Shown: piece after piece, positions 10,793-22,401 of the stretch | Position numbering within the stretch: position 1 is the first letter of the stretch | Layout of the letters: every line of letters begins with the position of its first letter | Assembly (NCBI GenBank): GCA_020080175.1 | Contig: JAGHQL010000031.1 | Span: forward strand, 1 to 64,000 | DNA: 64,000 nucleotides | Reading direction: 5' to 3' | DNA from: Glutinoglossum americanum | Taxonomy: Eukaryota; Ascomycota; Geoglossomycetes; Geoglossales; Geoglossaceae | Notes under the pieces: generated by a model | Database searches by the model: none | Seen by the model: the letters and a program-made list of their open reading frames with translations, nothing else | What the model was told of the DNA's origin: nothing | Translations under genes and position numbers: made by a program

Positions 10793-11222
10793 GAGTCTCG
10801 CTCCGTCAGTTCTTGGGAAATGATCCAGGCGAAGCGCTTGTAAAGATCAAGGTTGTTGGGGTCATGCGTAAGTAACGCTTTCAACCAATTGTCAGGTGCC
10901 CCATTGAACTTCTAATATCCGATCAGGATAGACCGTTCTAGCATAGACTAAGGATAGAGGCTACCGGATTTGTTTGAATTCTTGATTGGCTGAGCTCTCA
11001 TGACTCTCTGCTCTAGGGAATAAGAACGTGTTTGGCGGTCTCGGGAATAGTGTTGCTGGCCTTGAAACGGGAAAAAAGCTTGTGCCCTTTACATCAACAT
11101 CAAACCCTCATATCTGCAGCGCCGTGTACGGTAGCATCCTCTGGACCCCAACCAACATATTTGAGACCAAATCCGGACCCCCGGGGATCACTGTGTTTCC
11201 TGTGAAGGATCTTTATTTTTAG
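10793..11222 (+). CDS. Possible orphan gene fragment (3' exons)
   Basis: Two open stretches, 10793-10867 and 11017-11222, share phase across an apparent intron with a GTAAGT donor and a pyrimidine-rich CTCTAG acceptor. The join reads ...VKIKVVGVM-RNKNVFGGLGNS... and ends FPVKDLYF, 93 codons with the stop. The first stretch begins after a CATCAG that could be an acceptor; in-frame sequence further upstream hits a stop, so any start codon must lie in an unseen exon. I recognise no domain. It may be the end of a real lineage-specific gene, a decayed gene, or chance. Confidence 0.28.
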
Positions 11223-11714
11223 GAGCCTCTATCGATTATTCACTTAATGGGGGGATTTTCTAGAAGAGTTCTTGTAAAACACGAGAAGTGGCGTTCCGCT
11301 GCCACCTGCATGAGCTCCTCAACCCAGACGTCCCGCACAGACATAATGTATGTTGTACTTGTACTGTCCGTGCATGCTCATCGTGCCTTGCGACATAGCA
11401 CAGTAGCATAGCTTTCCAACTTTAATTAGCACGAACTGCTTAACGAAACAGGCGCAATCATCACTAGGCAACGGTGTGGCGCTTGCGAAATTAGCGAGGA
11501 ATCAAACCCACTGAAGTCGACTCGACATCTGCGCTCTCGTCGTTCTTTCATCTTCTCAATCCTTTCATCTGCTAGACGATATTCTTTTACCAGTGCGTAC
11601 GCCAGCCAACATTGGATAGCTGGACCTATCGTCGACCTATTTTGTATCGTCTTCCAACTACGCGCATCCAGCCCCGGCCATCCCCTGCAGGCTGAGGGTG
11701 TCCAATAGGTCGCA
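11223..11714. other. Promoter/5' UTR region of the Csx2 ArfGAP gene
   Basis: No coding potential seen; precedes the start codon at 11715. Confidence 0.45.
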
Positions 11715-14700
11715 ATGGGGAACGTCAGCAGTAGACCTGATGATGGGGCAGCGCTCTATTTGAGGGACCAGAACCGGCGTGAGCACCCTTGGTCCTAGGA
11801 GATCTTATTCGGTTCTGACGTTTCGATCTCTGCAGTGTCCCTCGCTTCACTGTCCATCACTAATTCGCGGCGGCGAACGTTACTCAACATCGTCCCAAAC
11901 TCATTCCCTAGTACAAGGATCATAGCAAAGCGGGACACAGGAGATGACGGCGTAGTGGAATATATACAAGTAGGCTTCTGTCCTGTCCCGCCGCTAATGG
12001 TGCGGTCCATTGGGATACGTGAGCTTACCCCGCTATCCAATGTAGGACCCGGATCCACCTGTGGCATCACCAGGCTTCCTCCTTCGCCTCAACAACGACG
12101 ATGAACTAAATTTCAACTTCACCTTCATTATTCGTCAGAACCCTAGCCAGCAACCAAACAACACCGCCGCCATCGGTACTGCTGTTACAACTGGAGCGGC
12201 AAATAACACTATCATCAATGGACTCACATATATCTTCGCACCCAACCAACGAGATTTAGAGAACCTTGTTACTCGAGAATTCCATGCTAACCCCAATCTT
12301 CACAAGAATTCCAACGTTCAGCTCGTGGGCGATTTCTCAACTGAGGGGAACAATGCAGTACAATTCGACTGGTCTTGGAAGTGGAGGCCTCCGAAGGCGC
12401 AGGAGGACAAGGGAGGCGGCTGGCGGAATAGTTGCAGCGTATGCTGGGCCTTATTTTATCAAAAGCTTCCATCCGAAGTGCTGACCTCCCACTCAGTTCG
12501 TAGAATATGACCAGCGTGCACATCGCTTGAACACGCTCGCAAGCTTCTCGTTTTGGGTTCACAGTGAGTTCTACACACTGCATGTCTAGAGTGTGTAGGT
12601 TAATCATCTTTGATAGATGCTCAACGCGCAATGGCTACCATTAAACCCGTATCACCACGATTCGAAATGATCGCCCCTCCTAAACTTCGGGTCCCTTCGT
12701 CACAATCAATCGACTCTCGAGTGAGCAACCCCGATGCCCAAGGAGACACGATAGATCCACCATCGCCAGATGACACCCTTGTCGAGAATGGGCTGGGATT
12801 AACTCAACCGTCAACTCAAACTGCCCCCCAGATAAATGTTGACATATCCTGCCAGAGACCATACGACGACATGGCAGTCGTGGAGGATGGCCCTTTGTTC
12901 CGTGCAACCATGAAATCCCTGGAGCAGAAAACTGGTAACATGCGAACGAAAATGAAGAAGGTCTTGAAGAGGGCGGAAGCTGCTCAACAAGCTCAACTAG
13001 AATGCAATGACGCCGTATCGGCATTCATGGAAGCCCTCCGAGAGGCAGCATCCTCAAACGCAAACGCAGTTAAGCCGGCCCTAGAACACTATTTCGATAA
13101 AATTGCTAGAGAAATCCTCTATTACGAGAAGCAGAATACAGTCAACATGCAGAAGCTTATCATCGATCCTTTGACAAGGTTATATACTATCGATATCAAG
13201 CAGGCGGAGGCAAAGAAAAGGGATTTTGAAGAAGAGAGCAGAGACTATTACGCATATGTGGGACGCTATCTAGGCCAAAGGCAGGACTCTTTAAAAGAAA
13301 AGAAAAGAGTAGAGAGCGATTCCAAATATCAAACAAAGCGGCGAAACTTTGAGCTGAAGCGCTTTGATTATTCATCTTTTATGCAGGATCTGCACGGCGG
13401 TCGAAAGGAGCAGGAGGTTCTATCACAGTTGACGAAGTTTGCTTACGCTCAGGCTAAAACCTATCTCGGCACTTCGGTAAAGGTACAAGAGATGATGCCA
13501 CAACTGGAGGCGCTCAACCACGAAGTCAAAGAAGCAGATAAGGAATATCAGTTCCAAAGGACGGAAAGGGAGGAGAAGCGCCGCGCCCTTGAAACAAGCA
13601 ACAAGACATATGTTGAGCCAGAGACAGTGCAGCCGCCCCTCGTTCCTCCCAGTACTTCCGGAAACAACGGTAGCAGTCATATTTCAGATGCTGAACTCAG
13701 CAGAGCCGATAGCACCTCTTCGACGCTGAGAGGTGTGGCGGCAAATGCGCCTTCAACAACGCTCTCCCCTGAATACGGACCCTCAGCAGCACCAGCTTCT
13801 AAGAATCAGCTCCCCAGTTCCCAAGGCTCGCAGGCCCTATCTGGGTCGTCTGTGTCTAGCCCAGGACAAAATAAGTTCAAGGGTATCCGTGACCTGGAGG
13901 AGAAAGATTATAGTAGTATCGCCGCGTCCGATAAGTCTGCGGGTGAACAACGCAAAGAAGGTCTACTCTGGGCGCTTAGTAGGCCCGGAAGCCACCTGGA
14001 CCCGAAGGGGTTGAATAAACAAGCTTGGCATAAGTGAGTACTTTTCTATTTATTTGATTAAATTGATAGTGACTGTTCTAGGTTCTGGGTGGTCCTCGAC
14101 CAGGGGAAGCTGTCCGAGTACAGCAACTGGAAGCAGAAGTTAGACTTGCATATGGAACCGATTGATCTTCGTATGGCATCTGTTCGGGAAGCGAGGAATG
14201 CTGAACGACGATTCTGTTTCGAGGTCATCACTCCACAGTACAAGAGAGTCTACCAGGCTACATCTGAAGATGACATGAAAAGCTGGATCACTTCTATTAA
14301 CAATGCGCTGCAAAGTGCGATGGAAGGAAGAGGAAAGCCCTCAGGATTTAACTCTTCCGCTGTTGCCGACGGGCCTATTAGGAGAGATATTGGGTCCGTT
14401 TTGACCGGAAAATCACAGCCTCATGGATATGGCGGAGGATCATATTTACAAGGTTCCGCATCGTCTGCATCAAATAGCGTCTTTAGACGGACTACAGTTG
14501 GGGCAAGACCAGCATACATCCGCAACACTAGTTCAAGCTTCGAGGAGAATCCGGAGAGACTGTTGCAGATTGTTCGCGAAGCTGATCAGGGAAATTGCTG
14601 GTGTGCCGACTGTGGGTCTGGCTTGAAGGCTGAATGGGTTTCTATCAACCTTGGAATTGTTCTGTGCATTGAATGTAGTGGCATCCATCGCTCTCTTGGA

Positions 14701-15417
14701 ACGCATATCTCGAAGATCAGATCTCTCACACTCGATACCACGTCCTTCACGACAGATATTGTGGAACTGCTGCTTCAAGTTGGCAATCGCGTTTCAAATA
14801 TGATCTGGGAGGCAAGACTTGATGCCGCTATGAGGCCCAGTCCGCAATCAACCCGGGAGCAGCGCCTCAAATTCATTACCGCAAAATATGTCGAGAGAGC
14901 TTATGTCCAACCGATTTCAACTACGCTATCTCACTACTCGACACCTGACGAGACACTACTTGCGTCAATCAAGAAAAACGATTTTCAGGGCGTTCTCTAC
15001 GCTCTTGCCCTCAGAGCCAATCCGAACACTGCCGACAAATCCCGAAACACACACTCCGTCTTCCTTGCTCTTGCAGCCGCTGATCCCGCCTCTCCACAAT
15101 CTCCAGTGTCCTCACCTACTCGCCCCGGCACCCCCGGAAAGGTCGTTGCATTCCCAATCGCCGAATTGCTTGTCCAAAATGGTGCCGAGATTCCAGCAAC
15201 CATGCCGGCATTCCCACTATCTCCGTCCGCTAAGCTTTACATTGAGCAGAAAGCAGGTCGCGCGAACACTAGCGGCGATACCGTCGGTGCGCTACCGGTT
15301 ATTGGCCCTAAAGGGGAACTGTCTCCAGTAGACAAGCAGAAAGATAGGGAAGCTAAATTACAGAAACGAGTCTCCGCCGGCGGTAGGCTAGCGAGGGCAC
15401 CCCCCTTAGATCGGTGA
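11715..15417 (+). CDS. csx2: Csx2-type ArfGAP (BAR-PH-ArfGAP-ankyrin)
   Basis: Six exons (11715-11778, 11836-11969, 12046-12438, 12497-12563, 12617-14033, 14082-15417) give 1136 aa. The N-terminal 215 residues (MGNVSSRPDDGA..., LENLVTREFH, FDWSWKWRPP) are the conserved leader of fungal Csx2 homologues; the first four exons are short and easily missed. A BAR-like coiled region follows at about 290-530, a Ser-rich linker, a PH domain at about 660-780 split by the last intron (FWVVLDQGKLSEYS), and an ArfGAP zinc finger at about 850-970 with CADC-x16-CIEC and the GTP-hydrolysis arginine region IHRSLGTHISKIRS. Weak ankyrin-like repeats follow (about 1000-1090). The protein should stimulate GTP hydrolysis by Arf GTPases at membranes curved or recognised by BAR/PH, in secretion and endocytic recycling. 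Confidence 0.93.
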
Positions 15418-16304
15418 TGATGACGATATATTCGCGGTTTTTTTGGTTTTATGGTTTTTCTCCTGTAGAGGGTGACGTAGCGTAGAGCGAGTTCAATGGG
15501 CAGGACACAGCGTTGGTGAAGAGCTTTGTAAGGCGCATCTCAGCATATCCACCTGGGTACAGGTGTGGAAAGGGATATATATATGTCCGTACGACGACTC
15601 TTGTCCTTACTATCTTCCTTTCATGTAATTTCTTTTTCTTTTTTTCCCTTCCCTCTTTCCTTCTCTTCGAGTGTACGTGTGTGGGTTATTGGATAGGTTA
15701 GGCTAGGGGATCGAGCAGTCAAGTTTTAATGTGCCGGGGAACCCCCCCAAACGAAGCCGGAAAATTAATGCGGAGAGGAGACATGGTGGGTATGGACTCC
15801 CGAGTGCGACCGTTTCCCCCAAATTCAAAAGAGGCTCCTTTTTGTTCTCCTCTTCCCTAATTTTTTTTTTTTTTTGGTTTCCTTCATGTAATGGGCTATG
15901 ATAAACGCAGGACGTTGGTTGTCTCATTCTACATCCTCCCCCCCTGGGGTCTTTGAATAGATTAGGGGTGGGGTGGGGGGAAAAACCCTTTAAACATATA
16001 CAATTTGAACTGGGAGGCTCCGCACGTGTACGTAAGGTAATGCTTAATGAACATTTTGAAATTGGTCCGGAGAGTTTTTATTTTTTATTTTTATTTCTTT
16101 TCGGGAAGGGGGCGTGGAGCAAAGGTTAATTCTGTTGCTCGTGTCAGGGGGGTGAAACGGAACCCCGCCCATCTACCTGCTTTACTTTTAGCTTCTAGAA
16201 AACGCCGTGAGCTATGCATGGGCCCCAATAGTACATATATACAACATCCATCGTCCTGGGCATACAAGCAAGAATAGAAAGCGGGGAGCGAAACCCTCTT
16301 ATTT
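15418..16304. other. Convergent 3' flanks of csx2 and utp13
   Basis: T-rich and poly-T/poly-A blocks (about 15635-15665, 15859-15873, 16075-16100), consistent with 3' UTRs and polyadenylation signals on both strands. No gene supported. Confidence 0.5.
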
Positions 16305-19287
16305 TCATGTCATGACAGTGTCCCTGCTCTCCCCCACAACTAAATTCAGATTGTCGCCGCCGCTATTTGTAAAAGATATCTCGTCCATCTCTCGGAGCGT
16401 ATACTCCACCACATAGCTCTCGTCCATCAGTTCCTCTATACGCCGGTAATGTCTCTCCGTATAACTCTTCAATGCATCCACGACCTCCTTTACCCCCTCA
16501 CCTCCATCCTTACTCCCGCCCGGCGGCCGCAACTCCGTAAACGCTGATGTGGGGTACGACTTCACCAGCGTCCACAACAACCTCTGAGCCACTGGCGCAG
16601 TGCGAGCGTTGGTGTTCCAGTCGCGGATGCGGAGGAGGATCTTGTAGAGCTGTTCTGGTGCTAGGCTCGCGAGCACCTCGTCGACAGCTTTAACGCCGCA
16701 GAGACTGCCGGCTTCCCGGGGGGTGGTCGCGATGACGGTAGAGAAGAGGGCTAGGAGGCGGCCTGGATGGTTGAGCTGGAGAGCTAGAATGATGGCTTGG
16801 CGGTAGGATCCGGTGTGGATGTAGTTTTGGAGTTGTTGATCTTGTTCGACGAGGTCGATAGCGGCTCGGGTGGCGGTTTCGAGTGTATGAGCCGTGGTGT
16901 CTTCCCAGAATGTGATTACGGAGTCACCACCGCCAGATACGAGTGTATTCGATTCTGGGTGCACAGCCAGGGCCCATACCTACTCATGTCAGCGGAGTGG
17001 CGTGACGTGTGCGGAGTCTCTGGGGAACACTTGTAGTCGAGGTGTTACATACCCTATCCTCATGGTTGTCTAGTGTGCACTGGACTTCTCCACTTCCTAC
17101 ATCCCAGATCTTTACTAGCCCATCGCCACCCGCACTAGCTACTTGAACGCCACGTTTCTCTTTGCCGTCACCTCTGGGGAGGTTCATCCATACTACCTTT
17201 AGGATGCTATTAGTATGCCCTTCTAGAGTCCTTAGGCAGCTGTAGTCCGATAGACTCCAGATCTTGATAGTCTTGTCCCCACTCCCTGTCAAAACTAGAC
17301 CTCTTCCAGAGGCGGTAGGTCCTCCATCGCCGGATATAGTCGGTGTGTCTTTAGGGGGGAATCGAACGGACCATACACCGCGTCGATGGCCCCGAAGAAT
17401 GCCCTGCACCTCCCCTTCTTCCACCGACCAGATCTTTACTGTGCGGTCTTGAGATGCGGATGCAAAGAGAGTGGAATTGTGGTTGATGTCTATGGCATTG
17501 ATGTCCTTGTCGTGGGCTTTACGGGTATATATCGCACGCGGAGCTTTCTTTGCCTTTACGGCGCTTGCAATATCCCAACGCTTGACTGTCCTATCTTGAG
17601 ATCCCGTCAAGGTGAACTGGGGGGGGTGATCCAATGGTTTAGTGTGAGCGGCTGAGCCTGTTGTAGGGGTCGCACTTGGTAGCGCAATGGCGCCGAGCGA
17701 CTCCGCATGGCCAGTGAGGGTAGCAAAACAGGTGTAGGAGGAATTTTCTGGGTCAATACGCCAGAGACGGGCGGTGTTATCCTTTGCGCCAGTTGCAAGC
17801 CAGTGGCCAGACCAGTCAACGTCCAAGCATATAATAATATCTTCATGTCCTTTTAGCAGCGTGACATCGGCCCCGAAGTAATCTGATATTTCGGGTGATG
17901 GGGCCACAGGTTCACCGGCAGACTTGAGAGAAATAATACGGATATCCTCCGAGTTTGTTGCTAAGGCGAGTAAAGACCTGCTAGGGGTAAGATAGGCCAA
18001 GTCGATAACTTCATCATGTGTCCCGGAAATGCGTCTCAACTGTGGTAATGGCGGTAGCGTGCCGCTCCCTGAGAAATCTGAGAGCGGGTCAAGCGAATGA
18101 AGAATAAGACTTTGGTCCGCATGGACCGATATTATATATTCAAGGCTACCGTGGTATAGTATATCCACGATACCTTCTCCTTCGCCGTGAACCTGCTGTT
18201 CTCGCGTTATTTCTCTTCCGCTATCTGTCTGCCATAATCGTACTGTGCCACTCTCGCCACCACTATAAATCAAGGTTCCATCCATGGCAAATCCCACGCT
18301 TTCAACCCCCTCAAGAATAGGAATGACTTTTCGAACTTTCCAGCTGCGAACATCCCAGAGGATAATTGTCTTGTCCCGACTGCCCGACACCAACGCATTC
18401 TCTTTGCTCGAGTAGGCCAAGCTCCGAACGATGGAGACATGCGAATCCAAAACAGCAACGCAGGCCCGCTTGTGGAGATCCCAAACGCGTATTTGGCCAT
18501 CCTCACCGCCTGAGCACAGCCTAAAACCCCTAGTTGAGTCTCCTTTTGCTGTGTCAGCATCTTCCATGTCCGCATCTTCTTGTGCCCCACTTTTCCGCCG
18601 CCCTTTCTTTCTATTTCTCGCACTAACTCCATTATCCATGTGACTTCCAGCGACTATGATCTCGAAGAAATGTAGAGCTGATATGATCCCACTATGACCT
18701 CGGAGGGTGTGGGTCACGAAACCGCCCTTGATATCCCATACTTTTATTGAGCCTTCGGCGCCACCAGTGGCTAGCAAAGTCCCCGTATGATCAATTGTAG
18801 AAGTAATGACAGGAGAAGAATGTGGTTTTAGGGATCGCAGAAGTTCGGGTACGATTATAGACGCAGAGAGCGGCGATGGTTTGAGGGAGTAAATTCTCAT
18901 AGATAGGGAGCGTGAACATAGGATCAGATGGGAGGCAGAGGGAGTCACTACGCTCAACTTAGTAATTGTCTTTGAGTCTGCTCGATCGTGGAGAGTTACA
19001 AGAGAGTGCGGTAATAATCTCGCCGTCCTAGGAGAATTGGAGGATCCATCAGTATGGCCGTAATAGTATAGATTAGATCTCAGAAAGTATTGGAAGGATG
19101 CCAACTATACCCCTTCTATCCGCGCTAATTGCTCTCCAGTATTGAGATCCGTCAGAAGAACATCTTCTCCAAGGCAAGAGGCCAATATGCGTCCGCTCTG
19201 GTCCACAGCAACACCCCCGCCAGTGTAAATAGGCTGGATGATTTTTGCCGGCTCAAAAGTTGTCTTGATACCCGGGAGCGGGGCCAT
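16305..19287 (-). CDS. utp13: U3 snoRNP protein Utp13 (WD40)
   Basis: Exons 19287-19111, 18969-17053 and 16979-16305 give 922 aa. The start MAPLPGIKTTFEPAKIIQPIYTGG and LGEDVLLTDLNTGEQLARIEG are typical of Utp13 (TBL3 in animals). At least ten WD40 repeats follow, ending in GH/WD-type dipeptides such as GSIKVWDI, GQIRVWDL, KTIILWDV, RTVKIWSV and KTIKIWSL. Residues about 760-890 are the Utp13 C-terminal helical domain (HTGSYRQAIILALQLNHP...). The protein is a UTP-B subcomplex member needed for early 18S pre-rRNA processing in the nucleolar SSU processome. Intron 2 is a clean 73-bp GTATGT/AGTAG intron. Intron 1 must remove an in-frame stop; the only phase-compatible solution I find is 141 bp, GTATAG to AAAG, which leaves the join slightly short of family spacing, so that boundary is uncertain. 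Confidence 0.93.
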
Positions 19288-19570
19288 CGCGATTTTGGGA
19301 TTAATACGTCGAAGGACAACCCCACAGTGGGGATGAATTTAAGAATTTAGAGGAATGAATTTTTGATATCACGTGTTATGAATTTAATGGCGCCGGCATT
19401 TCCGAGCATCTACATAACCTTGACTTCCATGCGTAACGTGAGCCGCGTTCACCAGCCGCAGTAGTTTTCATAACGTGAGGACGCATAAGGAATGGGGAGG
19501 CAGCAGTACATCGCACGCTTGGCTCTTGTGAGTTCACTTCTCTTCTTGCTCTCACCACAGCACAGACGAG
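19288..19570. promoter_or_regulatory. Short divergent promoter, utp13 / membrane protein
   Basis: The two start codons are 283 bp apart and head to head, so the transcripts must share this regulatory space. No specific motif identified. Confidence 0.4.
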
Positions 19571-22015
19571 ATGCGTAGTCGTGATTTTGCCTTTCAGCCC
19601 TGGGAGGATCCTTATACATTCCTTCCGCGCACTCGCACTGTACCAGTTACACTGGCTGCTTCGTTGCCCTTCAGGCGATATTACCAGTCTCGATTCAGGG
19701 AACATTTTGAAGACCAGGTTCAGTTTGCTGACCCTCTGCAGGGGCGCTCTGCTTACGAGGCACCGGACCCCGAAGAGAGTGCTGAGTTCCAGAGGCGACG
19801 GGAAGCTGCTCTATCACACCCACCAGATTCACCTTCAGCCAATGCTGAACAGTATGTGCAGCAGTTTGATCCAGGTGGTCGTCCGATCAACCCTGCATCC
19901 CGTACTGCTGCCCGTGAGATGATTCGAGCTCAAAATGATGTGCTCGCTACCGTTGGCGTCTGCTACGGTATTGCAGCCGGTGATAAGGCATCCACTTTAA
20001 GTAGGACAAAATCAGAGAGGGACAATCTGGAATCGGTCATGAGGGAAAACGAAGTCGGTTTGTTCATCGGCGCAGCTGACCTTGGGGTGCTGTTTTTGGG
20101 GAACTGGTGGCTCGATGGAATACGACACAGAATCCAGGTATGACTCCTTGGCTGCCCTCTGCCTTAGTTACTTGAGGGCTAGACTAATAGTGCTTCCGCA
20201 GGTCTTTAAGACATTCTCGGACATTAGTTTCAGTGAGGTGTTCTGGATTCAACGAAAGCATTATGGCCTTCGTGCGATGATTTTCGCTGGGATGCCGGCT
20301 CACATCGCGCTTATGGTTCTCAATGCAGCACGGGAATTTGTTCAATCTAAGCTGATAAATTACTTGCACTTCTCCAACAGCCTGAACTCGGATTTGGAAC
20401 GGAGAAAACGCAATCGGAGGCTTATCGGATACTTGGATAGGCTGTACGTCAACTCGAGTGCAACTCTTTTTTTTTCCTAAGAGAAGTCTCAATTGCTGAC
20501 CCTAAACCCGGAATCTGAAGGTTGAACTTTTCTTCGTTCATCCTCTTGTCTCCATTAATGATATATTCCACTTTACAAACCCTCAACTTGTTACCGTCAT
20601 ACCCGTTGCTTCCAGGTCTCCGGGCTTTTATCCCCCTATCTGCTGCGTCTCCTCTCCAGCTTCCAGTAATCCCCGGAGTTATCACTCCGAGAACAATTGC
20701 TCGATCAGTCTGGTCATCCATTACCTCCCCGATAGTACTACTCTATACATTTTGCCATGTAAGGGAGTATGTTGACTACCAATCTTTTATCCTTATACGG
20801 GACTGGGTAACGAAGCCAGACTATCCGGATCCTTGGTCTATTAAAGGTGCAATAGAGGATGAACTAGATAAGGATACGATTCCTGGTCTTGGTGGGTCAA
20901 GCTTGTTAATGGGGCCAGAGGCGGAATCTAACATTTCTGCGACCTGGCCCCTTGATAGTTTGCGCGAGGTAAGGGACTGGCTGATGGGTATGCTGAGGGT
21001 TGGTGATGGAGAGCCCGCCGGAACCGCTCCTACAGCTTCGGGAAGCGCGACTAGTGATTGGTCAGCCGCTACACATGCAGCAAATATGGCAGCTGTAAGG
21101 AGGCAAAGCGCAAGTACTAGTAACGGAGGGCCTGTAGTCACGGCGGGTAACTCCCCCAGTTCTCCAATGACTTTTGAGCCGGGTACTGTGGAGTCGTCGT
21201 CGCCGATCTTACTTCCATCGCGAGCGCCAAGGGGCTCCCACCCCCCCTCAGTGTTGATTCATCTCGACCAGTCTGGGCAAGCCGGAAATAGCTCAGAACG
21301 AGAACTGTCAAGTTCGTCGTCAGAAGACTCGGTGGATGAGAATGTAACAGCAGAGAGGATTTCAGGAAATCGAACGGACATAGAGAACGAGGCGATCGAG
21401 CTTGAGATATTGGGCGCGCCACCGATATATGCGAGTAATATCTCTGCATCTCCCGCCGCTGGTGTTGGTGAGAGTCGCCTCGACCCGTATGTTAGCGAAA
21501 TCGCACGAGCGTGGGGGCAAGATGGTGTCGATCGGCTTGACCAAGGCTCCCCGCTGTATAACCCTAGCAGAAGGCGACGATCACGGAGCCAGAGACATAG
21601 GGTCACAACTCTCTCGTCGCATCCTGCAGATGTCATCGCCTCTCACCTGTCTTCTTACATTGCCACCTGGGTGTCCCTGCCTTTGGAGACGATGTTACAA
21701 CGCACGATCGCGATGTCGTTCCTCGCGGCTGCCAATACGCCAGCAGCCCGGCATAATGCAGCGTTTTTTCTCCCCGAGATTTACCCGCCAATAGTAGGAC
21801 TAGGGTTAAGTCATTCAATGTTTGGGCGTGGGTTTGGGGGGAATCTCCAGACCAGTACCTTAGCCAGCAGAGGATTCATATCCGGGGTGGGTTATACCGC
21901 ACAACTAGTGATAACTAATTTGATTCAACTTCTAGTGAGTTGGACCCTCTTCCAAGTTGGATATTCGGGGGTGACTTGGGCGGGGAAGAGATGGTTTAGA
22001 TGGGGGAAATTGTGA
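19571..22015 (+). CDS. Uncharacterised multi-pass membrane protein
   Basis: Exons 19571-20137, 20202-20443 and 20521-22015 join in phase to 767 aa. The N-terminal third is soluble (MRSRDFAFQPWEDPYTFLP..., FDPGGRPINPASRTAAREM); a hydrophobic segment (VGLFIGAADLGVLFLGNWW) follows near residue 175, then a segment rich in basic/hydrophobic residues with VFWIQRKHYGLRAM. The third exon contributes hydrophobic stretches at about 270-345, a long acidic Ser-rich cytosolic-type loop (about 400-590) and further membrane segments toward the C-terminus (SYIATWVSLPLETMLQRT, LVITNLIQLLVSWTLFQVG). The even spread of conserved-looking blocks suggests a genuine gene; I do not recognise its family or role. It is divergently transcribed from utp13. 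Confidence 0.75.
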
Positions 22016-22401
22016 TACTACTCGACAACGTCTACACTCTGTTTAGCTCACCCTCTCTTAAGCTATCAGCAGGAAACTGTGCTGGGGCTCGGGGGTCGCA
22101 ATGGTATATGCGGTTAGCTCACAACCTACGGCTTTGGTGCGAAGTTTTATTACCCGGCGTCGAGACCGGTTGTTTACAATGGGGAGAAACTGGCGGCACG
22201 GACATGCAATATACCCAATAGCTGTATTCTAGTCTCTAATCGCGCTTTGAGAGGGTTCAAATTATTTATCACCGAACATAACTCCATAAGGTGATGCGCA
22301 TCCAGCATATAGCTTGTTCGCTTCAAGTCCGCCAAGAAACCCATTGTGCTTGTCAACCTAGGATATCGTCTGAATCACCAACTGCAGTGCAGTCAGACAT
22401 C
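22016..22401. other. Intergenic, promoter side of sad1/USP39
   Basis: Tandem genes on the plus strand. An in-frame ATG at 22291 upstream of the chosen start would add 37 residues unlike the family, so this is treated as 5' UTR. Confidence 0.5.
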
